64,000 nucleotides of DNA from an uncultured bacterium (GTDB lineage Bacteria; Spirochaetota; Leptospiria; Leptospirales; Leptonemataceae), in the NCBI GenBank assembly GCA_937928085.1, contig CALFVU010000008.1, positions 1-64,000 of the forward strand, in the 5' to 3' direction. Shown in pieces: positions 47,030 to 58,352 of the stretch (within the stretch, counting starts at the first letter, position 1; every line of letters starts with the position of its first letter). The notes beneath the pieces are model-generated. The model was not told the origin of the DNA. It saw nothing but the letters and a program-made list of their open reading frames with translations, and ran no database searches. A program made the position numbers and the translations under genes.

Positions 47030-48718
47030 TTAATGAAATTCCCTTTGTGGTTCTTGCAATGGAGTAGGTGTGTAATGTCTTAAATAAAAATTTAGATTTT
47101 CTGCTAGAATTTTTCTACTTTCTCCGGGCATAATAATTTGGGAAATAGAACCTAAAGACAATGCTTCTTTTGGATTCATCAATTCTTCTTCGTATCGATC
47201 AGATAATTTTTTCATTTCTTTTGCTAATAAAGCTTGTGCTTCTTCTTTTTTTCCTTGAGCTTCTAATTTTCTTACTTCTGCTTTTAAAGTTTTGATTTCT
47301 TCTTTATAAACGAATTCTTTTCCAGCTGGTCCCATAACTGCTACTCTTGCCGTTGGAAAAGCAAATACCATATCTGCTCCAACATGATAAGAATTGAAAG
47401 TAGCATAAGCACCTCCAAATGCATTTCTTATAATAACTAAAAATCTTGGCGTTCTTAAATCAATAATAGAATCAAGTAGTGCTCTACCTGCTTGGACAAT
47501 TCCTCCCGCTTCTTGTTCTTTGCCGGGTAGAAATCCAGTTGTGTCTTCGAAAAAAATCATAGGAATGTTATATAAATTACAAAATCGAACAAATCTAGCA
47601 CCTTTATATGCAGCATGAATATCAATCTGACCACTAGCTACCGCAGAATTGTTCGCCATAATTCCAACAACATGACCTCCAATTCTTCCAAAGGCACAAA
47701 TCAAATTACGAGCCCTTGTTTTTTGAATTTCAAAATATTCACCATGATCTACGATATTTTGTATCATAAGAGTAATATCAAAAGGTGTGTTAAATCCTGT
47801 AGGAGAATTAAAAGTTTTTCTTAGTAAAATATCTTCTTCAAATATATATCGATCTATAGGATCACTAGTAGGATAATAGGGTGCAAAACTGTGGTTATTA
47901 TCAGGCAAATAAGACAGAAGACGTAATGCTTTTCTTAAAGCACTTAGTTCATCAGTAGCAATCACATCTACTACACCGCTCTGACTGTGAACCTTCGGAC
48001 CACCCAAATCATCCGGTGTTACTTCTTCTCCTAATACATCCTTAATTACCTGTGGTCCAGTTAAACCAAAAAAAGTATCTTGAGGTTGAATCATAAAAGA
48101 TCCCTGTCTTGGCAGATAAGATCCACCTCCTGCATTATAACCAAACATTAACATAATACTAGGAACTACCCCAGAAATTTTTCTTAAAGCACAAAAAGCT
48201 TCCGAATAACCATCTAAACCACCAACACCTGCTGGAACATAAGCGCCAGCAGAATCATTCATTCCAATTAGAGGTATGCCTTTTTCTCCAGCTAAATAAA
48301 TCAATCGGGCTAATTTTTCTCCATTGGTTGCATCCATTGAACCAGCACGATTTGTAAAATCATGTCCATATACCGCTACATCTCTACCATTGATATTGAT
48401 GATTGCTGTAACAATACTTGCACCATCTAAGTGCTTTCCCCAGTTTTGATATAAATATGTGGGATGATTTTTAGTAAGTACTTGAATTCTTTCGAAAACT
48501 GTCATTCTGTTTTTGTGATGCTGTACTATAATTCTTGATACACCTCCACCTTGTAATGGTTTTTGAATTAATTCTTTCCCCATTTTTAATGTTTTATCAT
48601 AGGGTGTATCTATAATGCTTTCTTTATTCTCTGCTTTCTTTTCAAAAAAATTTTCTAGAGTGGGTATTATATCTTTAGGCAAATTTTGTTTTAAAGGTTT
48701 TGTTTGAACAGCAAACAT
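47030..48718 (-). CDS. Acyl-CoA carboxylase carboxyltransferase (beta) subunit
   Basis: 562 residues of the PccB/MccB carboxyltransferase family. GYGHDFT-type N-terminal part ([15 protein letters not shown]), [36 protein letters not shown] and [15 protein letters not shown] form the acyl-CoA and carboxybiotin sites. A Lys/Glu-rich helical insertion lies near residues 455-490. It transfers CO2 from biotin to an acyl-CoA such as propionyl- or acetyl-CoA. No biotin carboxylase or carrier gene is in the window. The substrate cannot be decided. Confidence 0.9.
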   Translation of the reverse strand: MFAVQTKPLKQNLPKDIIPTLENFFEKKAENKESIIDTPYDKTLKMGKELIQKPLQGGGVSRIIVQHHKNRMTVFERIQVLTKNHPTYLYQNWGKHLDGASIVTAIININGRDVAVYGHDFTNRAGSMDATNGEKLARLIYLAGEKGIPLIGMNDSAGAYVPAGVGGLDGYSEAFCALRKISGVVPSIMLMFGYNAGGGSYLPRQGSFMIQPQDTFFGLTGPQVIKDVLGEEVTPDDLGGPKVHSQSGVVDVIATDELSALRKALRLLSYLPDNNHSFAPYYPTSDPIDRYIFEEDILLRKTFNSPTGFNTPFDITLMIQNIVDHGEYFEIQKTRARNLICAFGRIGGHVVGIMANNSAVASGQIDIHAAYKGARFVRFCNLYNIPMIFFEDTTGFLPGKEQEAGGIVQAGRALLDSIIDLRTPRFLVIIRNAFGGAYATFNSYHVGADMVFAFPTARVAVMGPAGKEFVYKEEIKTLKAEVRKLEAQGKKEEAQALLAKEMKKLSDRYEEELMNPKEALSLGSISQIIMPGESRKILAENLNFYLRHYTPTPLQEPQREFH

Positions 48719-48800
48719 AAGGGTAAAAAATCATATGATTTTTTTTAGTCTAGTTTTTTTTTATTGATTTTACAAATACCATATTTTATTTAATATTAAA

Positions 48801-50057
48801 ATGGAACCATTTATTCCACCAAGTTTTAACTTACCTTTACTCTGGACAGTAGATTTATTTTTTCCTATTTTAACAAAATTAGTACAAAATTTAGAATCCA
48901 TTGAAATTTCCAATGAAGATAAACAATACATACGAACATTTAGAGATTCAAGATTAATTTATTGTAGTAATCATCCTTCTAACTCTGAACCAGTAGTTGC
49001 GTATTATGTAGCGAATGTAATGGGAACACGTTTTCATTATATGGCTTCACGCCAAGTATTTGATTGGGCAAATGGATTTGTTGGAAAATTTATACAAAAT
49101 TTAGGAGCTTTTTCGGTTTTAGCTGGTACTTCGGATCGAGATTCAATAAAAACTGCAAGAAATATCCTTACACAAAAAGGAGGTAAATTAGCCTTATTTC
49201 CTGAAGGTGAACCAGTAAGTGGAGAAAATGACCATTTAATGCCATTTCAAAATGGAATTGTCCAGTTAGCTTTTTGGGCTTATGAAGATTTAATGAAAAA
49301 TAATATCGAAGACGATATTTATATATTACCATCATTTGTCAAATATATATATACCGGCACTGATGCCCAAATAAAAGCTGAATTGCATGAATCCTTAAAA
49401 AAAATAGAACAAAAATTAAATATTGATCCAAAAAATAAAAATCTACTAAGAAGATTTCTGACGATTGGCAGAATGTTGTTAGAAAATGCAGAAAAAGAAT
49501 ATCAAATTATTCCAGAGAAAGAAAAAGGTTGGGACTATAGAATTGGCAGGATTCGGCATGAAATTTTAGATCGAATTGCCCAAAAATTCAATATTCAAGG
49601 TTATAAAAAAGAAAATCATGCAATTGATAAACTAAGATATATTTTAGCAATTTTAGAAATGAAGACAGTAAATTTTCCCGATCCTCGTTTACCCGAGATG
49701 ACTCTAGAAGAATTAGAATGGGCAAAAAGAGAAAGTATGAAAGCTTATAATTTTATTAGTATTAACACAGAATACTTAATTTCTTATCCAACAGCAGAAA
49801 GAATGTATGAATGGTTAAAACATTTCGAAGAATATGTGTTTGGACGCTCCAGCCTAAGACCAAGAAAAGCTTTAGTAAAATTTGCAGAGGTACTTTCTAT
49901 AAAAGATCACTACGAGATTTATAAAAGTTCAAAAAAAATTGCTATAAAAAAATTAACGGACGAACTAAGAAGAAGAATTCAGATACTTTTAGAAGATTCT
50001 AAAAAACTTACCAAACCTCTTGTTCGACCCTACGATATTGGTGATGATATAGTTTAA
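48801..50057 (+). CDS. PlsC-like acyltransferase with HX4E box
   Basis: 418 residues, soluble-looking. The acyltransferase blocks are YCSNHPSNSEP (His and, in place of the usual Asp, Glu), FVGKFIQNLGAFSV, and FPEGEPVSGENDHLMPF. A long helical C-terminal region (about residues 190-418) has no recognised domain. By family it acylates a lipid or polyol phosphate, but the HX4E box and the long tail set it apart from standard PlsC. It starts an operon with the two 2-hydroxyglutarate dehydrogenases. Confidence 0.8.
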   Translation: MEPFIPPSFNLPLLWTVDLFFPILTKLVQNLESIEISNEDKQYIRTFRDSRLIYCSNHPSNSEPVVAYYVANVMGTRFHYMASRQVFDWANGFVGKFIQNLGAFSVLAGTSDRDSIKTARNILTQKGGKLALFPEGEPVSGENDHLMPFQNGIVQLAFWAYEDLMKNNIEDDIYILPSFVKYIYTGTDAQIKAELHESLKKIEQKLNIDPKNKNLLRRFLTIGRMLLENAEKEYQIIPEKEKGWDYRIGRIRHEILDRIAQKFNIQGYKKENHAIDKLRYILAILEMKTVNFPDPRLPEMTLEELEWAKRESMKAYNFISINTEYLISYPTAERMYEWLKHFEEYVFGRSSLRPRKALVKFAEVLSIKDHYEIYKSSKKIAIKKLTDELRRRIQILLEDSKKLTKPLVRPYDIGDDIV

Positions 50058-50060
50058 TGT

Positions 50061-51269
50061 GTGCAAACTAAATATTGTGATTTTTTAATCATTGGTTCTG
50101 GAATTATTGGTTTAACAATAGCAAAAGTTCTTTCTGAAATTTTTTATGATCATTCTATTTTAGTTATAGAAAAAGAAAATACAATTGCTCAACATTCCAG
50201 CGGAAGAAATAGTGGAGTTTTGCATGCAGGATTTTATTATACAGAAGATTCTTTAAAAGCTAAATTTACCAGAGAAGGTAATCTATTCTGGAAGACCTAT
50301 TGCTTAGAAAATCATTTAAAAATAAATCCCTGTAAAAAAGTTGTGGTATGCAAAACAGAAGAAGACTTACAACAGATGTATATTTTAAAAAAGCGAGGAG
50401 ACATGTTTTCTGTGCCTTTGCAGATTATTGACGAAAAAGAATTAAAAGAAATTGAACCAAACGCAAAAACATATCAAAAAGCTTTGCTTTCTCCTTTAAC
50501 TGCAACAGTGGATCCTTTCGAAATCGCAAACCATATTTACAAAAATTTGCAGAAAAACAATATAGAATTTTTATTCAAAGAACCTTACAGAAAGAGAAAT
50601 AAAAATTTTATTTATACAAAAAATTATAAAATTTTCTTTAAGAAACTAATCAATTGTGCGGGTTTATACTCTGACTCCATCGCTAAAGATTTTGGATTAG
50701 CAAAAGAATATACAATCATTCCTTTTAAGGGGATTTACTTAGAATATATAACCTCAGATCTTCCGGTTCGTATTAACATTTATCCAGTACCGAATTTGAG
50801 AAATCCTTTTTTAGGAGTGCACTTTACTTATACAGTTGATCAAAAAATAAAACTGGGTCCAACAGCTATACCTGCATTTTGGCGGGAGCAATATTCAGGA
50901 TTTTCGAATTTTAATATAAAAGAATTTTTACAAATTATCTTTTACGAAACAAAATTGTTTTTTCGAAATCAAAACTTTCGTAGTTTAGCTTTTCAGGAAA
51001 TCAAGAAATATAATCATCATGTTTTTCTTCAATTAGCTCGAGATTTAGTATATAATATTGATTTTAATAATTTTAAAAAAAGCAAAAAATCGGGGATTCG
51101 TGCTCAACTTTTAGATTTAAGAACTAATTCTTTGGTTAATGACTTTATTATTGAGCAAAACGAAGAATCCTTACATATTCTGAATGCTGTTTCTCCAGCT
51201 TTTACCGCTGCTATTCCTTTTGTAAAATACGTAGTACAAAATTATTTACTGCGAAATTCAAATATTTAG
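50061..51269 (+). CDS. L-2-hydroxyglutarate dehydrogenase/oxidase
   Basis: 402-residue FAD enzyme of the LhgO/L2HGDH family. The dinucleotide motif is IIGSGIIGLTIAKVL. QHSSGRNSGVLHAGFYYT is the family signature around the flavin, and YSDSIAKDFGL and PFKGIYLEY follow. It oxidises L-2-hydroxyglutarate, a by-product of malate or lactate dehydrogenase acting on 2-oxoglutarate, back to 2-oxoglutarate, passing electrons to quinone or O2. The start is GTG three bases after the acyltransferase stop. Confidence 0.9.
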   Translation: MQTKYCDFLIIGSGIIGLTIAKVLSEIFYDHSILVIEKENTIAQHSSGRNSGVLHAGFYYTEDSLKAKFTREGNLFWKTYCLENHLKINPCKKVVVCKTEEDLQQMYILKKRGDMFSVPLQIIDEKELKEIEPNAKTYQKALLSPLTATVDPFEIANHIYKNLQKNNIEFLFKEPYRKRNKNFIYTKNYKIFFKKLINCAGLYSDSIAKDFGLAKEYTIIPFKGIYLEYITSDLPVRINIYPVPNLRNPFLGVHFTYTVDQKIKLGPTAIPAFWREQYSGFSNFNIKEFLQIIFYETKLFFRNQNFRSLAFQEIKKYNHHVFLQLARDLVYNIDFNNFKKSKKSGIRAQLLDLRTNSLVNDFIIEQNEESLHILNAVSPAFTAAIPFVKYVVQNYLLRNSNI

Positions 51270-51307
51270 TTTACTTGACATTTAAAAAAATTAAAAAAAA
51301 TGAAGTT

Positions 51308-51733
51308 ATGTTATTAGAAAAATTGAAACAAGAATCTTTGCAAGCAAGAAAAGAAAAAAACCAGATTAAATCTAGTTTGTTATCTACAGTACTATCTCAA
51401 GTAAAATTATTGGCAATCGATGATCATCATAGAGAACCTACAGATCATGATGTGATTCAAGTTGTAAAAAAATTTTTAAAAAATATAGAAGAAAATATTC
51501 AGCTTGGTGAACAAGGGAGGCTTACTAGCGATGCTTATGAACAAGCCTTAAAAGAAAAAGAAATTTTATTGGAATATTTACCCAAACAACTCTCTGAAGA
51601 AGAACTCAAAGAAATTATCCGTAAAAGTAATGCAAAAAATATTGGAGAAGTGATGAAATTTTTAAAAGAAAACTATCCTGAACAATACGATGGAAAATTA
51701 GCTTCTAAACTTGCTAAAGAACTCTTAGGCTAA
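51308..51733 (+). CDS. GatB/YqeY domain protein
   Basis: 141 residues from the ATG at 51308. A TTG at 51275 adds 11 residues with a poly-Lys character and is less likely, because YqeY proteins normally begin MSLLEKL-like. LLSTVLSQVKLLAIDD, LGEQGRLTSDAYEQALKEKE and NIGEVMKFLKENYPEQYDGK are family features. The domain resembles the tRNA-binding tail of GatB, but the role of free YqeY is unsettled. It sits between the two 2-hydroxyglutarate enzymes. Confidence 0.9.
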   Translation: MLLEKLKQESLQARKEKNQIKSSLLSTVLSQVKLLAIDDHHREPTDHDVIQVVKKFLKNIEENIQLGEQGRLTSDAYEQALKEKEILLEYLPKQLSEEELKEIIRKSNAKNIGEVMKFLKENYPEQYDGKLASKLAKELLG

Positions 51734-51734
51734 A

Positions 51735-53141
51735 GTGAACTTACAGTCTTTTTTAAAAAAATTACAAAATACACTTGATCAAGAAGATATAGTTCAAGAT
51801 CCAGAAGAGATTAAAGCTTATAGTTTAGACAGAACTAAAGACTTTTCTTCAGGAGGATCCTTACTATTATTTCCTAGAGATGTATCTCAGGTGCAAGAAA
51901 TTATCCTATATGCAAACGAAGATAAAATTCCTTTAGTGCCTAGTGGTGGTAGAACGGGATATTCAGGAGGTGCTGTTGCATCGAATCACGAAGTGATTGT
52001 TTCTTTAAAAAAAATGAATCAAATTGTGGAGTTTGATTCTACCTTACCTGCTATAACAGCTGAAGCGGGAGTGATTACAAAAACCTTACAAAAAGAAGTA
52101 GAAACTAGAGGATATTACTTTCCGATAGATTTTGCTTCTTCTGGCTCTTCTATGATTGGTGGAAATATTGCTACAAATGCAGGTGGAATTCGCGTAATTC
52201 GTTACGGACCAATAAGAAATTGGATTTTAGGTTTAGAAGTAGTAACGGGCAAAGGAGAAATACTCAAATTTATAAGCCATTTATTTAAAAACAATACAGG
52301 ATATGATTTAAAACATTGCTTTATAGGTTCAGAAGGTACTTTAGGAATTATTACCCAAGCTACTCTTTTAGTTACTAAAAAACCAAAAGATTCAATAGTA
52401 TATTTATTTGCTTTTTCTGATTTAAAATCTGTACTGATATCTTTAGAAATATCTAAAAAAGTTTTAGAAGGAATCTTGTGTTTTGAATTTTTTGATAGTT
52501 CTTGTTTAAGGTTAGTTTGTAATCGTCACTCTTTGTCTTATCCTTTCGAAGAGTTAAAAAACAAGGAATGTTGGTATGTTTTGTTAGAGATAGAAAAATC
52601 AGAATATATTCATGATGATCTTTTTGAAAATTTTTTAAATGAAATTTATAATACTAATTTACTAAATGCAACTTACTCTGATATAGAAAGTAAAAAAAAA
52701 GAACTTTTTCGTTATAGAGAGGATATAAGCGAAGCTGTGGCAATGTCAGGAAAATTTCATAAAAATGATATTTCTCTACCGATCAAATGTATTGATGATT
52801 TTGTGAATGAATTGAAAGAAATCGTAATACAAAACTTTAGTGATTTTAAACTTTTTTTGTTTGGACATTTAGGGGATGGGAATATTCACATAAATTTACT
52901 TGCCGATTCTCTTTATGATGAAAATCTTTTTAAAGAAAAGATTTCTGTATTTGATGAAATTCTTTACAAAAAAATATTTGAATATAAAGGCTCTATTAGT
53001 GCAGAACATGGAATTGGTCTTTTAAAAAAGAAATTTTTACCTTATTCAAAAACAAAAGAAGAAATCAATTATATGAAAGAAATCAAAAAACTTTTTGATC
53101 CTAACTGTATCTTAAATCCAGGAAAAATTTTCGATTTATAA
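51735..53141 (+). CDS. FAD-linked D-2-hydroxyglutarate dehydrogenase-like oxidase
   Basis: 468 residues of the GlcD/DLD/D2HGDH family. The FAD domain has VPSGGRTGYSGGAV, PIDFASSGSSMIGGNIATN and FKNNTGYDLKHCFIGSEGTLG. The C-terminal metal and substrate site has FGHLGDGNIHINLL and ISAEHGIGLLKKKF. The DFAS and GGNI(A)TNAGG pattern resembles, from memory, bacterial D-2-hydroxyglutarate dehydrogenases that work after SerA. D-lactate or glycolate are other possible substrates. The GTG start lies one base after yqeY, giving a tight operon with the L-isomer enzyme. Confidence 0.85.
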   Translation: MNLQSFLKKLQNTLDQEDIVQDPEEIKAYSLDRTKDFSSGGSLLLFPRDVSQVQEIILYANEDKIPLVPSGGRTGYSGGAVASNHEVIVSLKKMNQIVEFDSTLPAITAEAGVITKTLQKEVETRGYYFPIDFASSGSSMIGGNIATNAGGIRVIRYGPIRNWILGLEVVTGKGEILKFISHLFKNNTGYDLKHCFIGSEGTLGIITQATLLVTKKPKDSIVYLFAFSDLKSVLISLEISKKVLEGILCFEFFDSSCLRLVCNRHSLSYPFEELKNKECWYVLLEIEKSEYIHDDLFENFLNEIYNTNLLNATYSDIESKKKELFRYREDISEAVAMSGKFHKNDISLPIKCIDDFVNELKEIVIQNFSDFKLFLFGHLGDGNIHINLLADSLYDENLFKEKISVFDEILYKKIFEYKGSISAEHGIGLLKKKFLPYSKTKEEINYMKEIKKLFDPNCILNPGKIFDL

Positions 53142-54017
53142 CTCTTCTTTATGAAGGGAATGAATAAAAATCTTTCTTTGATTAAAAAATTGTTCTTTTT
53201 TGTCAAGATAATGTTTCCATACGCTCATTTCCTCTTGTTGTAAAAGTTTTAAAAAGTTTTCTATAAAAGAATTGGAATTTTCTTTTAGTTCTTTTTGAAT
53301 CATATAAAGATCTATTAAAAGACCTATTAAATCTTGTAATTCTTTAAGTTCTTGAATAAAAATTTTAAAATCTAAGTTTGTTTTGTAAAATTCATTAAAC
53401 AATTCTAAAAAATATCGTGTTTTTTTGATTTCTTTTCTAAAATGATGAATTTGTAGAATATCATAATTGTTTTCGTACCAACATTTATCTGAAAGTAGTT
53501 GATAAAATTTAGAAAGACATAAAAATTGAATTGAAAATTCTTTAGAACTTGAAATATTAAAATTTTTCAATTCAATATTTTCTAAATGATTGAAGAAATT
53601 TTTTTTTAAAACCTTATATTCTTTAGATGTAATAAATTCTAAAAAGTCTTTATAAAATTTTTTTCTTTTATATGTTAGATTTTGCTTTAAAGATTCTATT
53701 TCTTGATAAAGTTTCGTATCCATTGGAAAATTTGTAAAATCTTTTGTTACCGTTTCAATTTTTTTTTGAATAACGTCATAATCACGAATGTTTCCAGAAA
53801 TTTTAAAAACTTTTTTTAAAGTTTTTAAATATCTCCGTTTTATTGGAATTTGTTTTTCAAATACTTCTAGAATTGAACGAAGCCTTCGTATTGCTATTCG
53901 AAAATTATGAATTATGCTTTCTTGATCGCTTTTCTTGAGTTGTTTTTCTGTTTTCTTGATTTTTTTTATAATTTTTTTAATTCTTATCTGTAATATTTTT
54001 TGTAAAAAATTTTCCAT
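53136..54017 (-). CDS. CHAD domain protein
   Basis: 293 residues, strongly basic and helical. IHNFRIAIRRLRSILEVFE, SGNIRDYDVIQKKIE, HHFRKEIKKTRYFLELF and ELQDLIGLLIDLYMIQKEL are the conserved helices of CHAD, a domain that binds polyphosphate. No CYTH/triphosphatase domain accompanies it. It probably associates with polyphosphate granules, which is inference. It overlaps the D2HGDH-like gene tail by six bases and lies two bases after the CopD-like gene. Confidence 0.88.
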   Translation of the reverse strand: MENFLQKILQIRIKKIIKKIKKTEKQLKKSDQESIIHNFRIAIRRLRSILEVFEKQIPIKRRYLKTLKKVFKISGNIRDYDVIQKKIETVTKDFTNFPMDTKLYQEIESLKQNLTYKRKKFYKDFLEFITSKEYKVLKKNFFNHLENIELKNFNISSSKEFSIQFLCLSKFYQLLSDKCWYENNYDILQIHHFRKEIKKTRYFLELFNEFYKTNLDFKIFIQELKELQDLIGLLIDLYMIQKELKENSNSFIENFLKLLQQEEMSVWKHYLDKKEQFFNQRKIFIHSLHKEEL

Positions 54018-54019
54018 AA

Positions 54020-54463
54020 CTAATAAAATAAATTAAACCGAAGGCTAACACCTACTAATAAAAAACCAATAGATAGAAGATTCACTGCAAAAATATGTAA
54101 TCCTAGAAGTAGAAGATTGTCATGGGTAAGATTTGGTATCACTCTAAATCTTGCATGTAAAGCTAAAGGAATTAGAATTAATAATAGAATAATTTTTAAT
54201 AAAAAATGTCTACCATAATAATTGTTCCAATCGAAAAGTAATGAAAAATTTTCTACTTTAAGGCTAAACATAATCACACCAGTAATGATTTGTAATATTA
54301 AAGATGGAATTCCAATTTTCTCGTAGATTGATTCAAAATTCAAAAGAAATTGAGAATTTTTTTCTTTGATAGCTTTTGGTAAAATACTTATCAAAAGAAT
54401 CAAATGCCCACCAATCCAGATAGTTGCAAAAATTAAATGTAAAACTATCAAAGTAATATACAT
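54020..54463 (-). CDS. CopD-like four-helix membrane protein
   Basis: 147 residues with four membrane helices. HLIFATIWIGGHLILLISI at the start, YGRHFLLKIILLLIL, HARFRVIPNL and a final His-containing helix give a set of membrane histidines like those in CopD-type and HemJ-like proteins, which bind haem or copper. The metal or haem is not decided. It is spaced three bases from the YwiC-like gene upstream. Confidence 0.7.
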   Translation of the reverse strand: MYITLIVLHLIFATIWIGGHLILLISILPKAIKEKNSQFLLNFESIYEKIGIPSLILQIITGVIMFSLKVENFSLLFDWNNYYGRHFLLKIILLLILIPLALHARFRVIPNLTHDNLLLLGLHIFAVNLLSIGFLLVGVSLRFNLFY

Positions 54464-54466
54464 ATT

Positions 54467-55285
54467 TTACTCCCGAAAAATCAAAATTAACGCAACATAA
54501 CCAATACCTATGATTATCTGACTCCATCCAATGATTTGAGCTTTTTTAATTTTTTGATGAATCACAAAATAATACAACAAATACATTGAAAAAAGATATA
54601 AGATCATGACTAAAAACATATAAAGATTTATTAAAAAATAAAAATATAAAATAAGACTATAAAATATACTGGTAGCTAAAATATACCAGAAAAAATCTTT
54701 ATTATTTGTTTTTTTTAAAATTGCTAAAATTTCTCTTGTTAGCAAAATTGAAGAAATGTTTCTAAATCCTAAGATAAGGATTATAAAAACTATTGTATCT
54801 AAAGAAAACTCTAAGGTAGAATTCATACTTATTGCAAAGAGAACGGGAATCATTGAACCAGCTAATTCTACAAAAATATGTTGATAGTAGCCAATGATTT
54901 CTAAATAGACCAGAGAAGCTCCTAATAGTAAGCTAACAACAATCCAGATCCAAAAATTATACAATGAATTTTGATATACATAATAAATTATTGCTATGTA
55001 TATCGAAGAAAAAATCACACATATTAAAAAGGATACATATTTTCTTAAAATCATTCTTTTGTGGTATACATCTTGTAAAAATATTTTAAAAGCTTGCTTA
55101 AAAAATGGATTTAGTAAAAGTAAAAAAACAATACTAAAACTAATACCCAGATGGTTGTGATATGATAAAATAAAACCAAATAGAATAGATTCTAGAGTAA
55201 AACCCCAAATCCCGTGTTCAGGAGGAATGAAAATCGGTTTCCATCGAATATGTTTTAATTCTTCCCAATAGTTTTGTAAGTACAT
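54467..55285 (-). CDS. YwiC-like membrane protein
   Basis: 272 residues with about seven to eight membrane helices. The N-terminal IPPEHGIWGFTLESILFGFI matches the PxEHG signature of the YwiC-like family. The function is unknown. In other bacteria it can sit near nitrogen-oxide respiration genes, but nothing like that is near here. It is the first gene of a three-gene minus-strand unit with the CopD-like and CHAD genes. The long gene-free stretch lies directly upstream. Confidence 0.75.
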   Translation of the reverse strand: MYLQNYWEELKHIRWKPIFIPPEHGIWGFTLESILFGFILSYHNHLGISFSIVFLLLLNPFFKQAFKIFLQDVYHKRMILRKYVSFLICVIFSSIYIAIIYYVYQNSLYNFWIWIVVSLLLGASLVYLEIIGYYQHIFVELAGSMIPVLFAISMNSTLEFSLDTIVFIILILGFRNISSILLTREILAILKKTNNKDFFWYILATSIFYSLILYFYFLINLYMFLVMILYLFSMYLLYYFVIHQKIKKAQIIGWSQIIIGIGYVALILIFRE

Positions 55286-55832
55286 TAAGTTTATAAAAAT
55301 CCAAGCTTTACCTTAGGCAAATGAATTTATAGCAATTCCTTAAAAAAAACTTAATTCAATCTAAAAATTATAAAATTTAATTTACTTAAAAAATATTTTT
55401 TATAGTTTGAATTTTTTTCAAGGCAAAATTAAAAAAAAATAATTAACCATCAACTTACGGTTCATATATGCCTTAATATAATTTGATTATTGGATTACCA
55501 TATTTTAAAAAGTTTAAATTCGAAATTGAATAGAACGATTTTTAATGAATTTTTGTTTTTTTTGAGAGCATTGATTGATTCAAAAATTAGATAAAACTAT
55601 TTCGAGATAAAAATAGAAATTTGCAAAGTTAAACTCCCGTTTAAGCTAGATACGAATATAACATGTTAATAGCACAACATTATAAAGAATTAATTTAAAA
55701 AATAAACCTTCTTAAATTTTAGACAAAAAACAAAATGAATTCAAAATAAAAAATCATTTTTTTATGATTATTATAAGGCTTTCTTTATTTTAAAAATTGA
55801 TTGTATTTTTTTCTTAGAAAAAATGTCATTTA
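55286..55832. other. 547-base stretch without a gene
   Basis: It lies between the divergent YwiC-like and hisZ genes and is extremely AT-rich. I see no open frame of useful length with a ribosome-binding site, no tRNA and no clear repeat. A weak AATCAT-T6-ATGATT hairpin occurs near 55752-55770. It should contain promoters for both flanking units. The length is unusual for this compact window and leaves room for a small RNA or a decayed gene. Confidence 0.6.
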
Positions 55833-58065
<2,233 letters not shown>

Positions 58066-58109
58066 AAAAAGTGTTCAAACTTTTATTAAAAATTGCCGTA
58101 TAATAATTT

Positions 58110-58337
58110 ATGAAAGATCTAACAAAACTTTCTAAAAGAAAATTCGAAAAAAAACTTATTCAATATATTGAATTACGTGGCATCGATATTTCTTTATGTT
58201 TAGAAGATGGTAACGTTATCCATTTGAATAAAAATAGATATTTTAAGGAAGGATACATTATAAACTATCCTAAAAAAGGTGTCGAAGAAAAAATTCCTAT
58301 TAGCAAAGTAAAAAAAGCAGAATTTTATATTGCTTAG
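58110..58337 (+). CDS. Small protein of unknown function
   Basis: 75 residues, basic, soluble-looking: a Lys-rich helix (MKDLTKLSKRKFEKKLIQYI), then short strands (DISLCLEDGNVIHLNKNRYF) and a Lys-rich end (IPISKVKKAEFYIA), like a small beta-barrel or RNA-associated fold. I do not recognise it. It follows purA by 44 bases in the same direction. It converges with the 58353 gene with 15 bases between them. Confidence 0.55.
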   Translation: MKDLTKLSKRKFEKKLIQYIELRGIDISLCLEDGNVIHLNKNRYFKEGYIINYPKKGVEEKIPISKVKKAEFYIA

Positions 58338-58352
58338 TATAACGAAAAAGTT

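Noticed and set aside
51275-51307. TTG start for the YqeY protein
   Set aside because: It would add a Lys-rich extension not seen in the family; the ATG at 51308 gives the usual N-terminus.
55750-55772. Terminator-like hairpin in the gene-free stretch
   Set aside because: A six-base A/T-rich stem with a T-run in its loop; too weak in this background.
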